A DNA stretch of 39,639 nucleotides, from contig CAZIPZ010000007.1 of NCBI GenBank assembly GCA_964541075.1, positions 1 through 39,639 of the forward strand, in the 5' to 3' direction. A model generated the notes under the pieces. The model had not been told where the DNA came from. It did not search any database and saw only the letters and a program-made list of their open reading frames with translations. Shown here in pieces: positions 33,331 through 39,639 of this stretch. Position 1 is the stretch's first letter, and each line of letters opens with the position of its first letter. Both the position numbers and the translations under genes were made by a program. Source of the DNA: CAZIPZ01 sp964541075. GTDB taxonomy: Bacteria; Acidobacteriota; Terriglobia; 20CM-2-55-15.

Positions 33331-35469
33331 ATTGGAGTAGTCATCGGTCCACGGGATGAAGTCTGGGGGTCTGTCGACTTTCTGCCAGCCGGAACTCTCG
33401 GAGATTGATCCAAGATCGTTTACGCTTCGCGCCGCAACCACGTACGATGAGTTGCTCTTGCCTTCAGCGCGAAGCGCTCCGGCCTCATCGAATCTGGAAA
33501 ACGCGATGAGGCCGGAGTCTGCGAGAAGCGCCGACACCAATTGGTCAACTTTCAAATATCGGTTCGAAACGTGGCAGAGTAAAACGCCCCCAGGGGCCAA
33601 CTTCGATATGTAAAGCTGAAATGCCTCCTTCGAAAGGAGGTGCGCCGGAATGGAATCCGAGCTGAACGCATCGAGCATCAGTAAATCGAAGCCGCCGTCG
33701 GGAGCGCGGGCGAGTTCCAATCGTCCATCCCCAACCACAACTCGACAATTAGGCCCGCAGCTCGGAAGAAATGTGAAGTACGTTCTCGCTACCGACTCCA
33801 CAGCAGGATCGATCTCGAAGAAGGTGACGCTCCGTTGAGCTCCGCCATACGCTGCCATCGAGCCTGATCCCAACCCGATGACTGCAACCTTCTGTTCTCC
33901 AGAGCGGTCGGTAAACATCTTCAAAACGTCGCCGACTGGTCCGGTCGGATGATAATACGAGATGGGTTTTCCGGCGCCCTCCGGCGTCGTCGCTTCGACG
34001 CCATGCAACGTGTCTCCATGCTTCAGCCGGCGAAATCGCCCATCTGAATCTTGAAGAACCTTCTTTACCCCAAAGAAGTTGCGCGCGACGTATAAGCGGT
34101 TCGCGCCATCAATATAGCCAGGCAATACCATCGCATAGGCAAGGATCAGAGAAGCAAACGCAATGGCGAACCGGTGCGTTTGATCCTTAAACTTGTAGCA
34201 GGCGAACACAAAAGCGCTGTGGGCGAAGGCCAGGACTTCATAATCGGAGTCCACATCGGTGGCCCGGAATACGAGCCACACCACAAGAATAGCTGCAGCA
34301 AATACCGCCGGAGCTTTCCAATCCGACACCGCGCTTCTAATACTGAAGGAGCGGAAAAGGGGAAGCGTTGCGATTAGAAGCGGGTACTCAAGAACGGTGT
34401 TGAAGATCATTGGAGAAATCAAACCCGCAAATATTCCCCCCGCCATACCGGCGAGAGCGACCCAAAAGTAGAACTCGGTCAAATAGCGCGGGTGCGGTCG
34501 ACCCTCGGCCAGGACAGTGTGGCACAGCAGCGCAGCGCAATAGAGCAGGACAAGATGGGCGGCGATTAGAATCCAATTCAAACCAGGAGGGGCAACGACA
34601 TCAGCCGCGACAAATGGAAAGATCGCAAGAAGGATCACCGGAATGATGCGCGAAATACGGCCCGAAGTTACAGCGAGGCCGGGTGCGAAAGCGAGTATGA
34701 AAGTCAGTAAATAAACAGCAAGGGGAGCGACCCAGAGAAAAGGCGCGGATGCAAGGTTGGCGGTGATATGGCTGGTCACCGACAGCATCAGAGCCGATGG
34801 CACGAAGGCTGCGGCGATCCATTTGAATCTGGCGCTTCTGGTGGGAGCAACGGCAGGAGCGCTTTCAAGAGTCTGACGCGTAGACTTCGTCCAAAGCGCG
34901 CTGGCGACGATGGCGATAAACGCGACGAGGACCAGATAGCCCGCACCCCAGACACGACTTTGCGCGCTTGCTCCCAGGCGCGGCTCCACCAGGAATGGGT
35001 AGATGACCAATCCCAGGAGGCTTCCGGCATTGCTGGCCGAATAAAGAAAATACGGGTCTCGCCCGGATGCAGCCCGGCTGTGGGAGATCCAGTTTTGCAG
35101 GAGGGGAGCGGTCGTCGAGACAACGACGAACGGGACCCCTACGGAGACCAGCAGTTGTCCAAGCAGCCACACCGCAGGATGCGCCAGCGATCCCTGTTCC
35201 GCCACGCCGCTGAATTGAATGGGAAGGAAGATCAGCGGTGATAGCGTGACCAGGATGTGAACCAAAATCTGCATGCGAATGGCGACACGCGCTAAAAGGT
35301 GCGCATAAACGTAGCCGAGCAGAAGCATTGCCTGAAAAAACACGATGCAGGTTGTCCACACCGAAGCGGCTCCGCCAAGCAAAGGAAGGACCATTTTCCC
35401 AACCATGGGCTGACACCAGAAAAGCAGAAAAGCGCTCGTGAACAGCGTCAGCGCTACTAGCGGAACCAT
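33304..35469 (-). CDS. membrane protein with C-terminal spermidine-synthase-like domain
   Basis: I start at the ATG at 35469 (721 residues), behind CGGAGC; the frame upstream to 35604 is not protein-like. About a dozen membrane helices fill residues 1-465 (for example VPLVALTLFTSAFLLFW, VLLYCAALLCHTVLA). The soluble C-terminal part (about 485-721) is a Rossmann methyltransferase-like fold of the spermidine synthase type: VAVIGLGSGSMAAYG, SVTFFEIDPAVE, VVVGDGRLELA, and LLMLDAFSSDSIPAHLLS. Fusions of this type are common in soil bacteria, but polyamine synthesis has not been shown for them. Downstream of ywbE on the same strand. Confidence 0.92.
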   Translation of the reverse strand: MVPLVALTLFTSAFLLFWCQPMVGKMVLPLLGGAASVWTTCIVFFQAMLLLGYVYAHLLARVAIRMQILVHILVTLSPLIFLPIQFSGVAEQGSLAHPAVWLLGQLLVSVGVPFVVVSTTAPLLQNWISHSRAASGRDPYFLYSASNAGSLLGLVIYPFLVEPRLGASAQSRVWGAGYLVLVAFIAIVASALWTKSTRQTLESAPAVAPTRSARFKWIAAAFVPSALMLSVTSHITANLASAPFLWVAPLAVYLLTFILAFAPGLAVTSGRISRIIPVILLAIFPFVAADVVAPPGLNWILIAAHLVLLYCAALLCHTVLAEGRPHPRYLTEFYFWVALAGMAGGIFAGLISPMIFNTVLEYPLLIATLPLFRSFSIRSAVSDWKAPAVFAAAILVVWLVFRATDVDSDYEVLAFAHSAFVFACYKFKDQTHRFAIAFASLILAYAMVLPGYIDGANRLYVARNFFGVKKVLQDSDGRFRRLKHGDTLHGVEATTPEGAGKPISYYHPTGPVGDVLKMFTDRSGEQKVAVIGLGSGSMAAYGGAQRSVTFFEIDPAVESVARTYFTFLPSCGPNCRVVVGDGRLELARAPDGGFDLLMLDAFSSDSIPAHLLSKEAFQLYISKLAPGGVLLCHVSNRYLKVDQLVSALLADSGLIAFSRFDEAGALRAEGKSNSSYVVAARSVNDLGSISESSGWQKVDRPPDFIPWTDDYSNLFSLIRWY

Positions 35470-35554
35470 AGGCGGAAGCTCCGAGGGTGTTTTGCAGAGT
35501 TGGACGTCGCGCCGGATACTCGCATCATGAGATTGCGGTGTCGCGGATCGTACT

Positions 35555-35587
35555 ACGTAAACAATCGTCAAGAATATCGTTTTACGT
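35555..35587. promoter_or_regulatory. 7-bp inverted repeat before the transporter/synthase-like gene
   Basis: ACGTAAA (35555-35561) and TTTACGT (35581-35587) lie 19 nt apart in the 147-bp space between ywbE and the fusion gene. It may be an operator; no promoter consensus is convincing. Confidence 0.25.
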
Positions 35588-35616
35588 CGATGCAGGCATC
35601 TCAAAAGACTGCTACA

Positions 35617-35808
35617 TTACACAATCTCTTGGACACGGCCCACGATGCCGCTTTCGAGCATCACTTTAATTCCATGCGGGTGCACGGCCGATTTCGTGAG
35701 GATTCTTTGCACGATTCCTTCGGTCACCTGCCCTTTGCATTGATTCTGTTTTTCGATAACGCGCACTTTCATTCCTGGCCGAATGTTCGCGCGGTGTTTC
35801 CCATCCAT
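35617..35808 (-). CDS. ywbE: YwbE-family protein
   Basis: The 63-residue protein matches B. subtilis YwbE closely in pattern: MDGKHRANIRPGMKVRVIEK, then QCKGQVTEGIVQRILTKSA, HPHGIKVMLESGIVGRVQEI. The family is a small KOW-like beta-barrel of unknown function. Full length. Divergent from the DinB gene with 50 bp between starts. Confidence 0.92.
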   Translation of the reverse strand: MDGKHRANIRPGMKVRVIEKQNQCKGQVTEGIVQRILTKSAVHPHGIKVMLESGIVGRVQEIV

Positions 35809-35814
35809 CTGGCA

Positions 35815-35830
35815 ATTGTAACTCTACAAT
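35815..35830. promoter_or_regulatory. operator-like repeat between ywbE and dinB-like gene
   Basis: ATTGTA-ACTC-TACAAT at 35815-35830 is a perfect 6-bp inverted repeat in the 50-bp divergent region. A TGTTATTCT at 35833-35841 could be the -10 of the plus-strand gene. The repeat is well placed to control both genes. Confidence 0.4.
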
Positions 35831-35858
35831 TCTGTTATTCTGTTCGGAAGGAGACCAC

Positions 35859-36398
35859 ATGAACTACTACGGCGCTAAAGAACTGGCAGAAAGCTTCAGA
35901 ACTGTTCGAAAGAACACGGTCACGGCAGCGGAAGATATTCCTGAAGACAAGTACGGCTTCCAGGCAACGAAGGACACACGAAGCATAGAGAAACTTTTGA
36001 CCCACATTGCACTCGCCTATCGCTTTCAGCACCAAATTCACGCAGTTGAAAAGCGGACCACATTGGAGGGTTTTGACTTTCCGGCGCTGGTTACAAAGTT
36101 GAGAGCCGAAGAGTCTGAACCTCGTACGAAGGCTCAGGTCATTGATTTGCTGAAAAAAGAAGGCGAAGTCTGGGCGAAGTTCTTGGAGTCCGTGTCAGAA
36201 GCGCAACTCGGTGAGATGGTTCAGACGCCCCCGGGCGGGACTCCACCCGCAAAAAGCCGGTTGGAAATGCTTCTATCGGTAAAGGAGCACGAGATGCACC
36301 ATCGTGCGCAGATCATGCTCATTCAGCGGATGCTCGGCATCGTGCCGCATCTGACACGAGAGATGCAGGAGCGAATGACTCAAGCGCAGAGAAGGTAG
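35859..36398 (+). CDS. DinB-family metal-binding protein
   Basis: A 179-residue four-helix protein with the DinB/YfiT metal triad: His49 in KLLTHIALA, then His144 and His148 in KEHEMHHRAQ. GGAAGGAG lies 6 nt before the ATG. The family includes thiol-dependent S-transferases (for example with bacillithiol or mycothiol) and many proteins without known substrates. The name comes from DNA-damage-induced genes of Bacillus, but no LexA site is visible here. Confidence 0.93.
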   Translation: MNYYGAKELAESFRTVRKNTVTAAEDIPEDKYGFQATKDTRSIEKLLTHIALAYRFQHQIHAVEKRTTLEGFDFPALVTKLRAEESEPRTKAQVIDLLKKEGEVWAKFLESVSEAQLGEMVQTPPGGTPPAKSRLEMLLSVKEHEMHHRAQIMLIQRMLGIVPHLTREMQERMTQAQRR

Positions 36399-36428
36399 CA
36401 GACAACCAACATCGAAAGCAGAGGCGCC

Positions 36429-38621
36429 TCATTTGGTTATCTTGATCCGCACATCCTTATAGCTTGGTGTGCCGCTCTTGGGATCAACACGGGCGGGCAC
36501 CAAAACGTTCGCCTCTGGGTAATACATCGCAGCGCATCGCCGGGCGATATTGTATTGGGATACGCGAATGTTCTTTAGCGTTCCCGTCTCCGATGTCACG
36601 GTCACACGATCTCCGTCATGAACGCCGAGCGCCTTCATGTCATCTCCATTGAGCATGATTACATCGCGTGTTGGCTGGTTCCGATATCTGTCGTGCTCCT
36701 CATACACGACGGTATTAAATTGTCCCTCGGAGCGGATGGTCATCAGGCGCAGTTCGTCGGATCCAAGATCGTTGTCCGGCGTAGCAACCACCTGGAACCG
36801 CGCGCGGTTGTCTGCAAAAGGGAAGGTGGGCTCGTGCCGGATTCGCCCTTCAACGTGAAATTCCTTTCTCGTAGATCCGATTTGGCTCACCTTGGCGTAG
36901 CCGGGAACGGTGCGAGCCATGATTCGACGAATCTCATCGTGATTGCGAAGTGAACGAAAGTCGATTGGACCGTCATTGGGCAGCAGCCTCGCACCAATGC
37001 CGGTGACGATTTCGACTTCGGATTTCAAATCGCTTGAAGGCCTCTTCATTCCGCCCTCTGACAGTCGTACAAAGTTAAACAGACTTTCCTGCGTAGTAGA
37101 TTGAAGCTCTTCGTCTCGCACGCACGTCGGTAGAATAAACACCTGCGCGCCCGTCCGCGACGGACGCACACGAACATGACCATGGTTCAGCTTCGTGCTG
37201 ATGTGGACAATGTTTTGGATGCGTCCGAACGCTTCGGCCGAATATGCAAGATCTGGGTTCGCAGCATAAAAGTTCCCACCCATCATCAGTGCGAAGTCGA
37301 TTTCTCCGCGATGCGAGGCATGAACGGAATTGATCGAGTCGAGGCCCTGCTCTTTTGGATAATTCAGTCCATAGAGTTCTTCCATCGCTTTTAAGAATCC
37401 AGACTTCAGCTCCGGCGTAAAGCCCATAGAGCCTATCCCTTGAACATTGGAGTGGCCGCGGATGGGCATCAGGCCGGCATGCGGACGACCGACCATCCCG
37501 CGTGCGAGCGCGAGATTCGCAATTGCCAGTACGTTGTCGACTCCGTGCTCGTGATGGGTGACACCCATCGACCACATGAAGATTGCATTGTTCGCTTTTG
37601 AGTAGAGTTCGGCTAGGTCGACGATCACTGAACGATCAATCCCGGCATTACAGGACAGCTCATCAAGCGATGCACGCTGCAGGTCAGCCTCCACCTCCGC
37701 AAAGCCATTCGTATGATTAGCGATGAAACCTCTATCTACAGCGTTCTTGTCGATAAGGACCTTCAAGAGACCTTTTAACAACGCAATATCGCCGCCGATT
37801 CTCGGCTGGAGATAGCGGTCATTGACCTGCGAACCGAGAAGAAGAGAGCCCATGGATGAGGGAATCTTGAAACGGTCGAGACCGGTTTCGCGCAAAGGAT
37901 TCACGATCACTACATGGCCGCCCCTGGCGCGGAGACCTACCAACTGTGTAATGAGTCGAGGATGGTTGCTCGCGGGATTCGCACCAATAACCATTGCAAA
38001 ATCGGCATCGGAAAGGTCGTCCAATGTCACCGTGGCCGTTCCCGATCCAATGCTTGCGCTCAAACCAACCCCGCTGGCCTGATGACAGTAATAGGAGCAA
38101 TTGTTGACGTTATTTGTGCCGTAGACGCGCGCAAGCCACTGCAGAAGAAATGCCGCCTCATTGCTGCTGCGCCCCGAAGAATAGAAAAAAGACCGCCGCG
38201 GATCGGTGTTCCTTAGCACGGCCGCGATTCGATCTAAAGCATCGTCCCACGCGATGCGCCGAAAATGGTCGCCGCCGGATTCCCGGATAATCGGATAAGA
38301 GAGTCGGCCGAGGTTTTCCAGTTCACGGGAAGAAAGGGAAGCGAGTTCGTCGATCGAGCGGATTTCGAAAAACCTGGAGTCAATGGGCGGCTGCATATCC
38401 GCCGCCGTTGCTTGAACGCTCTTCTTACAGAATTCGGGGAAATGCCCTGTTTCATTTCGCATTCCACCCTGCTGTCCTCCCATGCCTACTGCGCATGTCT
38501 TGCAGGCATTGCGAGACGCCATTCGCCGCCAGAAAGCAGCCGGGCCCCCGAACGCCGTGAGGGATTTCTGAACGGTGTAACCAATGGCGGCCCACCCGCC
38601 GCCGGCAGTAACTTTGGCCAT
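36429..38621 (-). CDS. FdhF/YdeP-type molybdopterin oxidoreductase
   Basis: A 730-residue molybdenum enzyme. The N-terminal cysteines are Cys40, Cys43 (CKTCAVG) and Cys65 (FPEFCKKS), similar to the incomplete cluster motif of YdeP-type enzymes. The molybdopterin core has RIAWDDALDRIA, FYSSGRSSNEAAFLLQ, NCSYYCHQASG (Cys in the usual ligand zone), GANPASNHPRL and RGHSNVQGIG. The C-terminal beta-barrel (about 610-730) has MLNGDDMKALGVHDGDRVTV. No Tat signal, so cytoplasmic. E. coli YdeP is tied to acid resistance; the substrate is unknown. GAGAA precedes the start; no accessory fdhD gene is next to it. Confidence 0.93.
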   Translation of the reverse strand: MAKVTAGGGWAAIGYTVQKSLTAFGGPAAFWRRMASRNACKTCAVGMGGQQGGMRNETGHFPEFCKKSVQATAADMQPPIDSRFFEIRSIDELASLSSRELENLGRLSYPIIRESGGDHFRRIAWDDALDRIAAVLRNTDPRRSFFYSSGRSSNEAAFLLQWLARVYGTNNVNNCSYYCHQASGVGLSASIGSGTATVTLDDLSDADFAMVIGANPASNHPRLITQLVGLRARGGHVVIVNPLRETGLDRFKIPSSMGSLLLGSQVNDRYLQPRIGGDIALLKGLLKVLIDKNAVDRGFIANHTNGFAEVEADLQRASLDELSCNAGIDRSVIVDLAELYSKANNAIFMWSMGVTHHEHGVDNVLAIANLALARGMVGRPHAGLMPIRGHSNVQGIGSMGFTPELKSGFLKAMEELYGLNYPKEQGLDSINSVHASHRGEIDFALMMGGNFYAANPDLAYSAEAFGRIQNIVHISTKLNHGHVRVRPSRTGAQVFILPTCVRDEELQSTTQESLFNFVRLSEGGMKRPSSDLKSEVEIVTGIGARLLPNDGPIDFRSLRNHDEIRRIMARTVPGYAKVSQIGSTRKEFHVEGRIRHEPTFPFADNRARFQVVATPDNDLGSDELRLMTIRSEGQFNTVVYEEHDRYRNQPTRDVIMLNGDDMKALGVHDGDRVTVTSETGTLKNIRVSQYNIARRCAAMYYPEANVLVPARVDPKSGTPSYKDVRIKITK

Positions 38622-38746
38622 TTCTCGCCTGAATGTACTACTTCTTGCTCAAGACTGAAAGGTCGCTCTGAGAAGGGCAAATCTTGATCCCATTTCTCCG
38701 GCTCGGAACCACAGCCATTGATTCAGTCTTTTCCGCTTCAGATGAT

Positions 38747-38775
38747 TTGCGAACGCCTCAAGTCCTATGTAGAGT
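38747..38775 (+). promoter_or_regulatory. possible sigma-70-type promoter for mscL
   Basis: TTGCGA (38747-38752) and TAGAGT (38770-38775) are 17 bp apart, each matching four of six consensus bases. The -10 ends 25 nt before the mscL start. Confidence 0.35.
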
Positions 38776-38800
38776 TCACTGTACTGTGGAGGACTAACCC

Positions 38801-39238
38801 ATGTTCAAAGAGTTCAAAGAGTTTGCAGTGCGTGGAAACGTACTCGATCTCGGAGTTGGGATCGTTATTGGCGCCGCGTTCGGTAAAGTCGTTACTTCGT
38901 TTGTGAATGATGTTCTGATGCCGCCTATAGGCCTTTTGCTCGGTCGAGTGGATTTCAAAGATATGTTTATCAACCTGTCTGGGGCGCCGTACGGTACATT
39001 TGCGGAAGCTAAGGCGGCAGGCACCCCGATGATCAGTTATGGTGTATTCGTGAATACCGCGCTCGAGTTTACGATCATCGCGTTTGCGGTTTTTCTCGTC
39101 GTCCGCCAAGCCAACAAACTTAAAACCCAGCCTTCACCAACTCCAACGACAAAAGAGTGCGCCTTCTGCCGATCTGTTATTTCGGTGAACGCCAGCCGCT
39201 GTCCGCATTGCACGTCGGAGCTGAAGGTCATAGCCTGA
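38801..39238 (+). CDS. mscL: large-conductance mechanosensitive channel with zinc-ribbon tail
   Basis: MscL opens under membrane tension to release solutes. The 145-residue protein has the N-terminal amphipathic helix (MFKEFKEFAVRGNVLDL), TM1 (VGIVIGAAFGKVVTSFVNDVLMPP over 18-42), a periplasmic loop, and TM2 (about 83-102). In place of the usual charged C-terminal helix it has a Pro/Thr linker and a zinc ribbon with Cys120, Cys123, Cys134 and Cys137. GGAGG lies 9 nt before the ATG. Confidence 0.95.
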   Translation: MFKEFKEFAVRGNVLDLGVGIVIGAAFGKVVTSFVNDVLMPPIGLLLGRVDFKDMFINLSGAPYGTFAEAKAAGTPMISYGVFVNTALEFTIIAFAVFLVVRQANKLKTQPSPTPTTKECAFCRSVISVNASRCPHCTSELKVIA

Positions 39239-39243
39239 GGCAA

Positions 39244-39639
39244 TCACTTTTTCGCCATGGCCACGAGTGCCTGCCGGGCTTCCTCCATGTTGTGAATCGG
39301 CCGCTCGAAGGCGATGCGAGTCTTTCTGCCGGATTCAAGGAGATCGAAACCCTCAGCATCAATGCCGATCATTTCTGCGGGCTTGTCGCCGGCGTAGCGC
39401 CGTACCGCGTCCGCATGGTCATTATTCATGTGTTGGATGATCTGCAATTCCTGGTTCGGCGCGAATGGATTTTGAGACGAAAATTCATCGGGCTCGAGCC
39501 AAAAAATTCGCCCAAAGCCGCCAATGAAACGAACACGAACAATCTGGAGCCGAAAGAAAGCAAAGTCGTGAGTCTGCTCATAGGAACGGGTTATGTTCCG
39601 AGTCTTCTGCAAAAAGGACCTGAGATAGGAAAGGGCCAA
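39244..39639 (-). CDS. HugZ-like / DUF2470 protein, partial (N-terminus beyond the window)
   Basis: The frame is open to the right edge, so only the C-terminal about 131 residues are seen. They contain the end of a split-barrel flavin-type domain (FFRLQIVRVRFIGGFGRIFWL) and the DUF2470 element IIQHMNNDHADAVRRYAG. This combination marks heme-utilisation HugZ-type proteins related to pyridoxamine-phosphate oxidase. Convergent with mscL, 5 nt apart. Confidence 0.88.
   Translation of the reverse strand: MALSYLRSFLQKTRNITRSYEQTHDFAFFRLQIVRVRFIGGFGRIFWLEPDEFSSQNPFAPNQELQIIQHMNNDHADAVRRYAGDKPAEMIGIDAEGFDLLESGRKTRIAFERPIHNMEEARQALVAMAKK

Noticed and set aside
1..39639. tRNA, rRNA, CRISPR array, insertion sequence or prophage
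   Set aside because: No cloverleaf, rRNA core, regularly spaced repeat, transposase or phage structural gene was recognised on either strand.

Overview
The window looks like a chromosomal segment of a soil or sediment bacterium, most likely an Acidobacteriota relative. This is an inference from gene content: a secreted repeat protein with FADGGGW-type modules, a Tat-tagged TldD, an M48 protease with an extra C-terminal domain, M61 peptidase, SYLF protein, and many small stress proteins (hemerythrins, DUF2383, DUF2231, lmo0937 type, YwbE). No ribosomal marker is present, so the assignment cannot be firm. There are no rRNA or tRNA genes, CRISPR arrays, insertion sequences or phage genes that I can recognise. 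Coding density is high and no gene-free stretch exceeds 300 bases.

Layout. 1-2.1 kb: SYLF lipid-binding protein with a clear terminator, a small lipoprotein, and a DUF72 protein on the minus strand. 2.3-7.3 kb: two paralogous hemerythrin genes on the plus strand flank a minus-strand treZ plus GH133 debranching-enzyme pair (trehalose/glycogen metabolism). 7.3-13.2 kb: the second hemerythrin leads a tightly packed run (zinc alcohol dehydrogenase, SDR, AI-2E-family permease). It is followed by a minus-strand CheY-like regulator, a DUF2383 four-helix protein, a DUF2231 membrane protein and an SRPBCC protein; together these look like a stress or envelope-protection cluster. 13.2-16.6 kb (minus): a GH46 chitosanase-type enzyme with a peptidoglycan-binding domain but no signal peptide, and an AMP-ligase/carrier/PlsC fusion. 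16.7-20.7 kb: M48 protease, an NMT1-like solute-binding protein broken by a 40-bp insertion, and a metallo-beta-lactamase-fold lipoprotein. 21.0-24.9 kb: a gene-overlapped operon lemA, TPM, TPM, arfB, M61 peptidase. 24.9-28.8 kb: an RRM protein, methyltransferase, RDD protein, secreted duplicated-module protein and an lmo0937-type mini-protein. 29.1-32.1 kb: a TldD/TldE pair in which TldD has a Tat signal and TldE has none. 32.1-39.6 kb: exonuclease III, two small unknown proteins, a membrane/spermidine-synthase-like fusion, YwbE, DinB, a YdeP/FdhF-type molybdopterin oxidoreductase, MscL with a zinc-ribbon tail, and the C-terminal part of a HugZ/DUF2470 protein running off the right edge.

The points I would look at first are: the 40-bp insertion flanked by a 10-bp imperfect direct repeat that kills the NMT1-like gene (removing it restores a complete 294-residue protein); the perfect 11-bp inverted repeat that links the DUF2383 stop codon to the DUF2231 Shine-Dalgarno and start codon; the asymmetry of signal peptides in the TldD/TldE pair; the AMP-ligase/carrier/acyltransferase fusion; and the hemerythrin-dehydrogenase-SDR-permease cluster as a possible co-regulated stress module.
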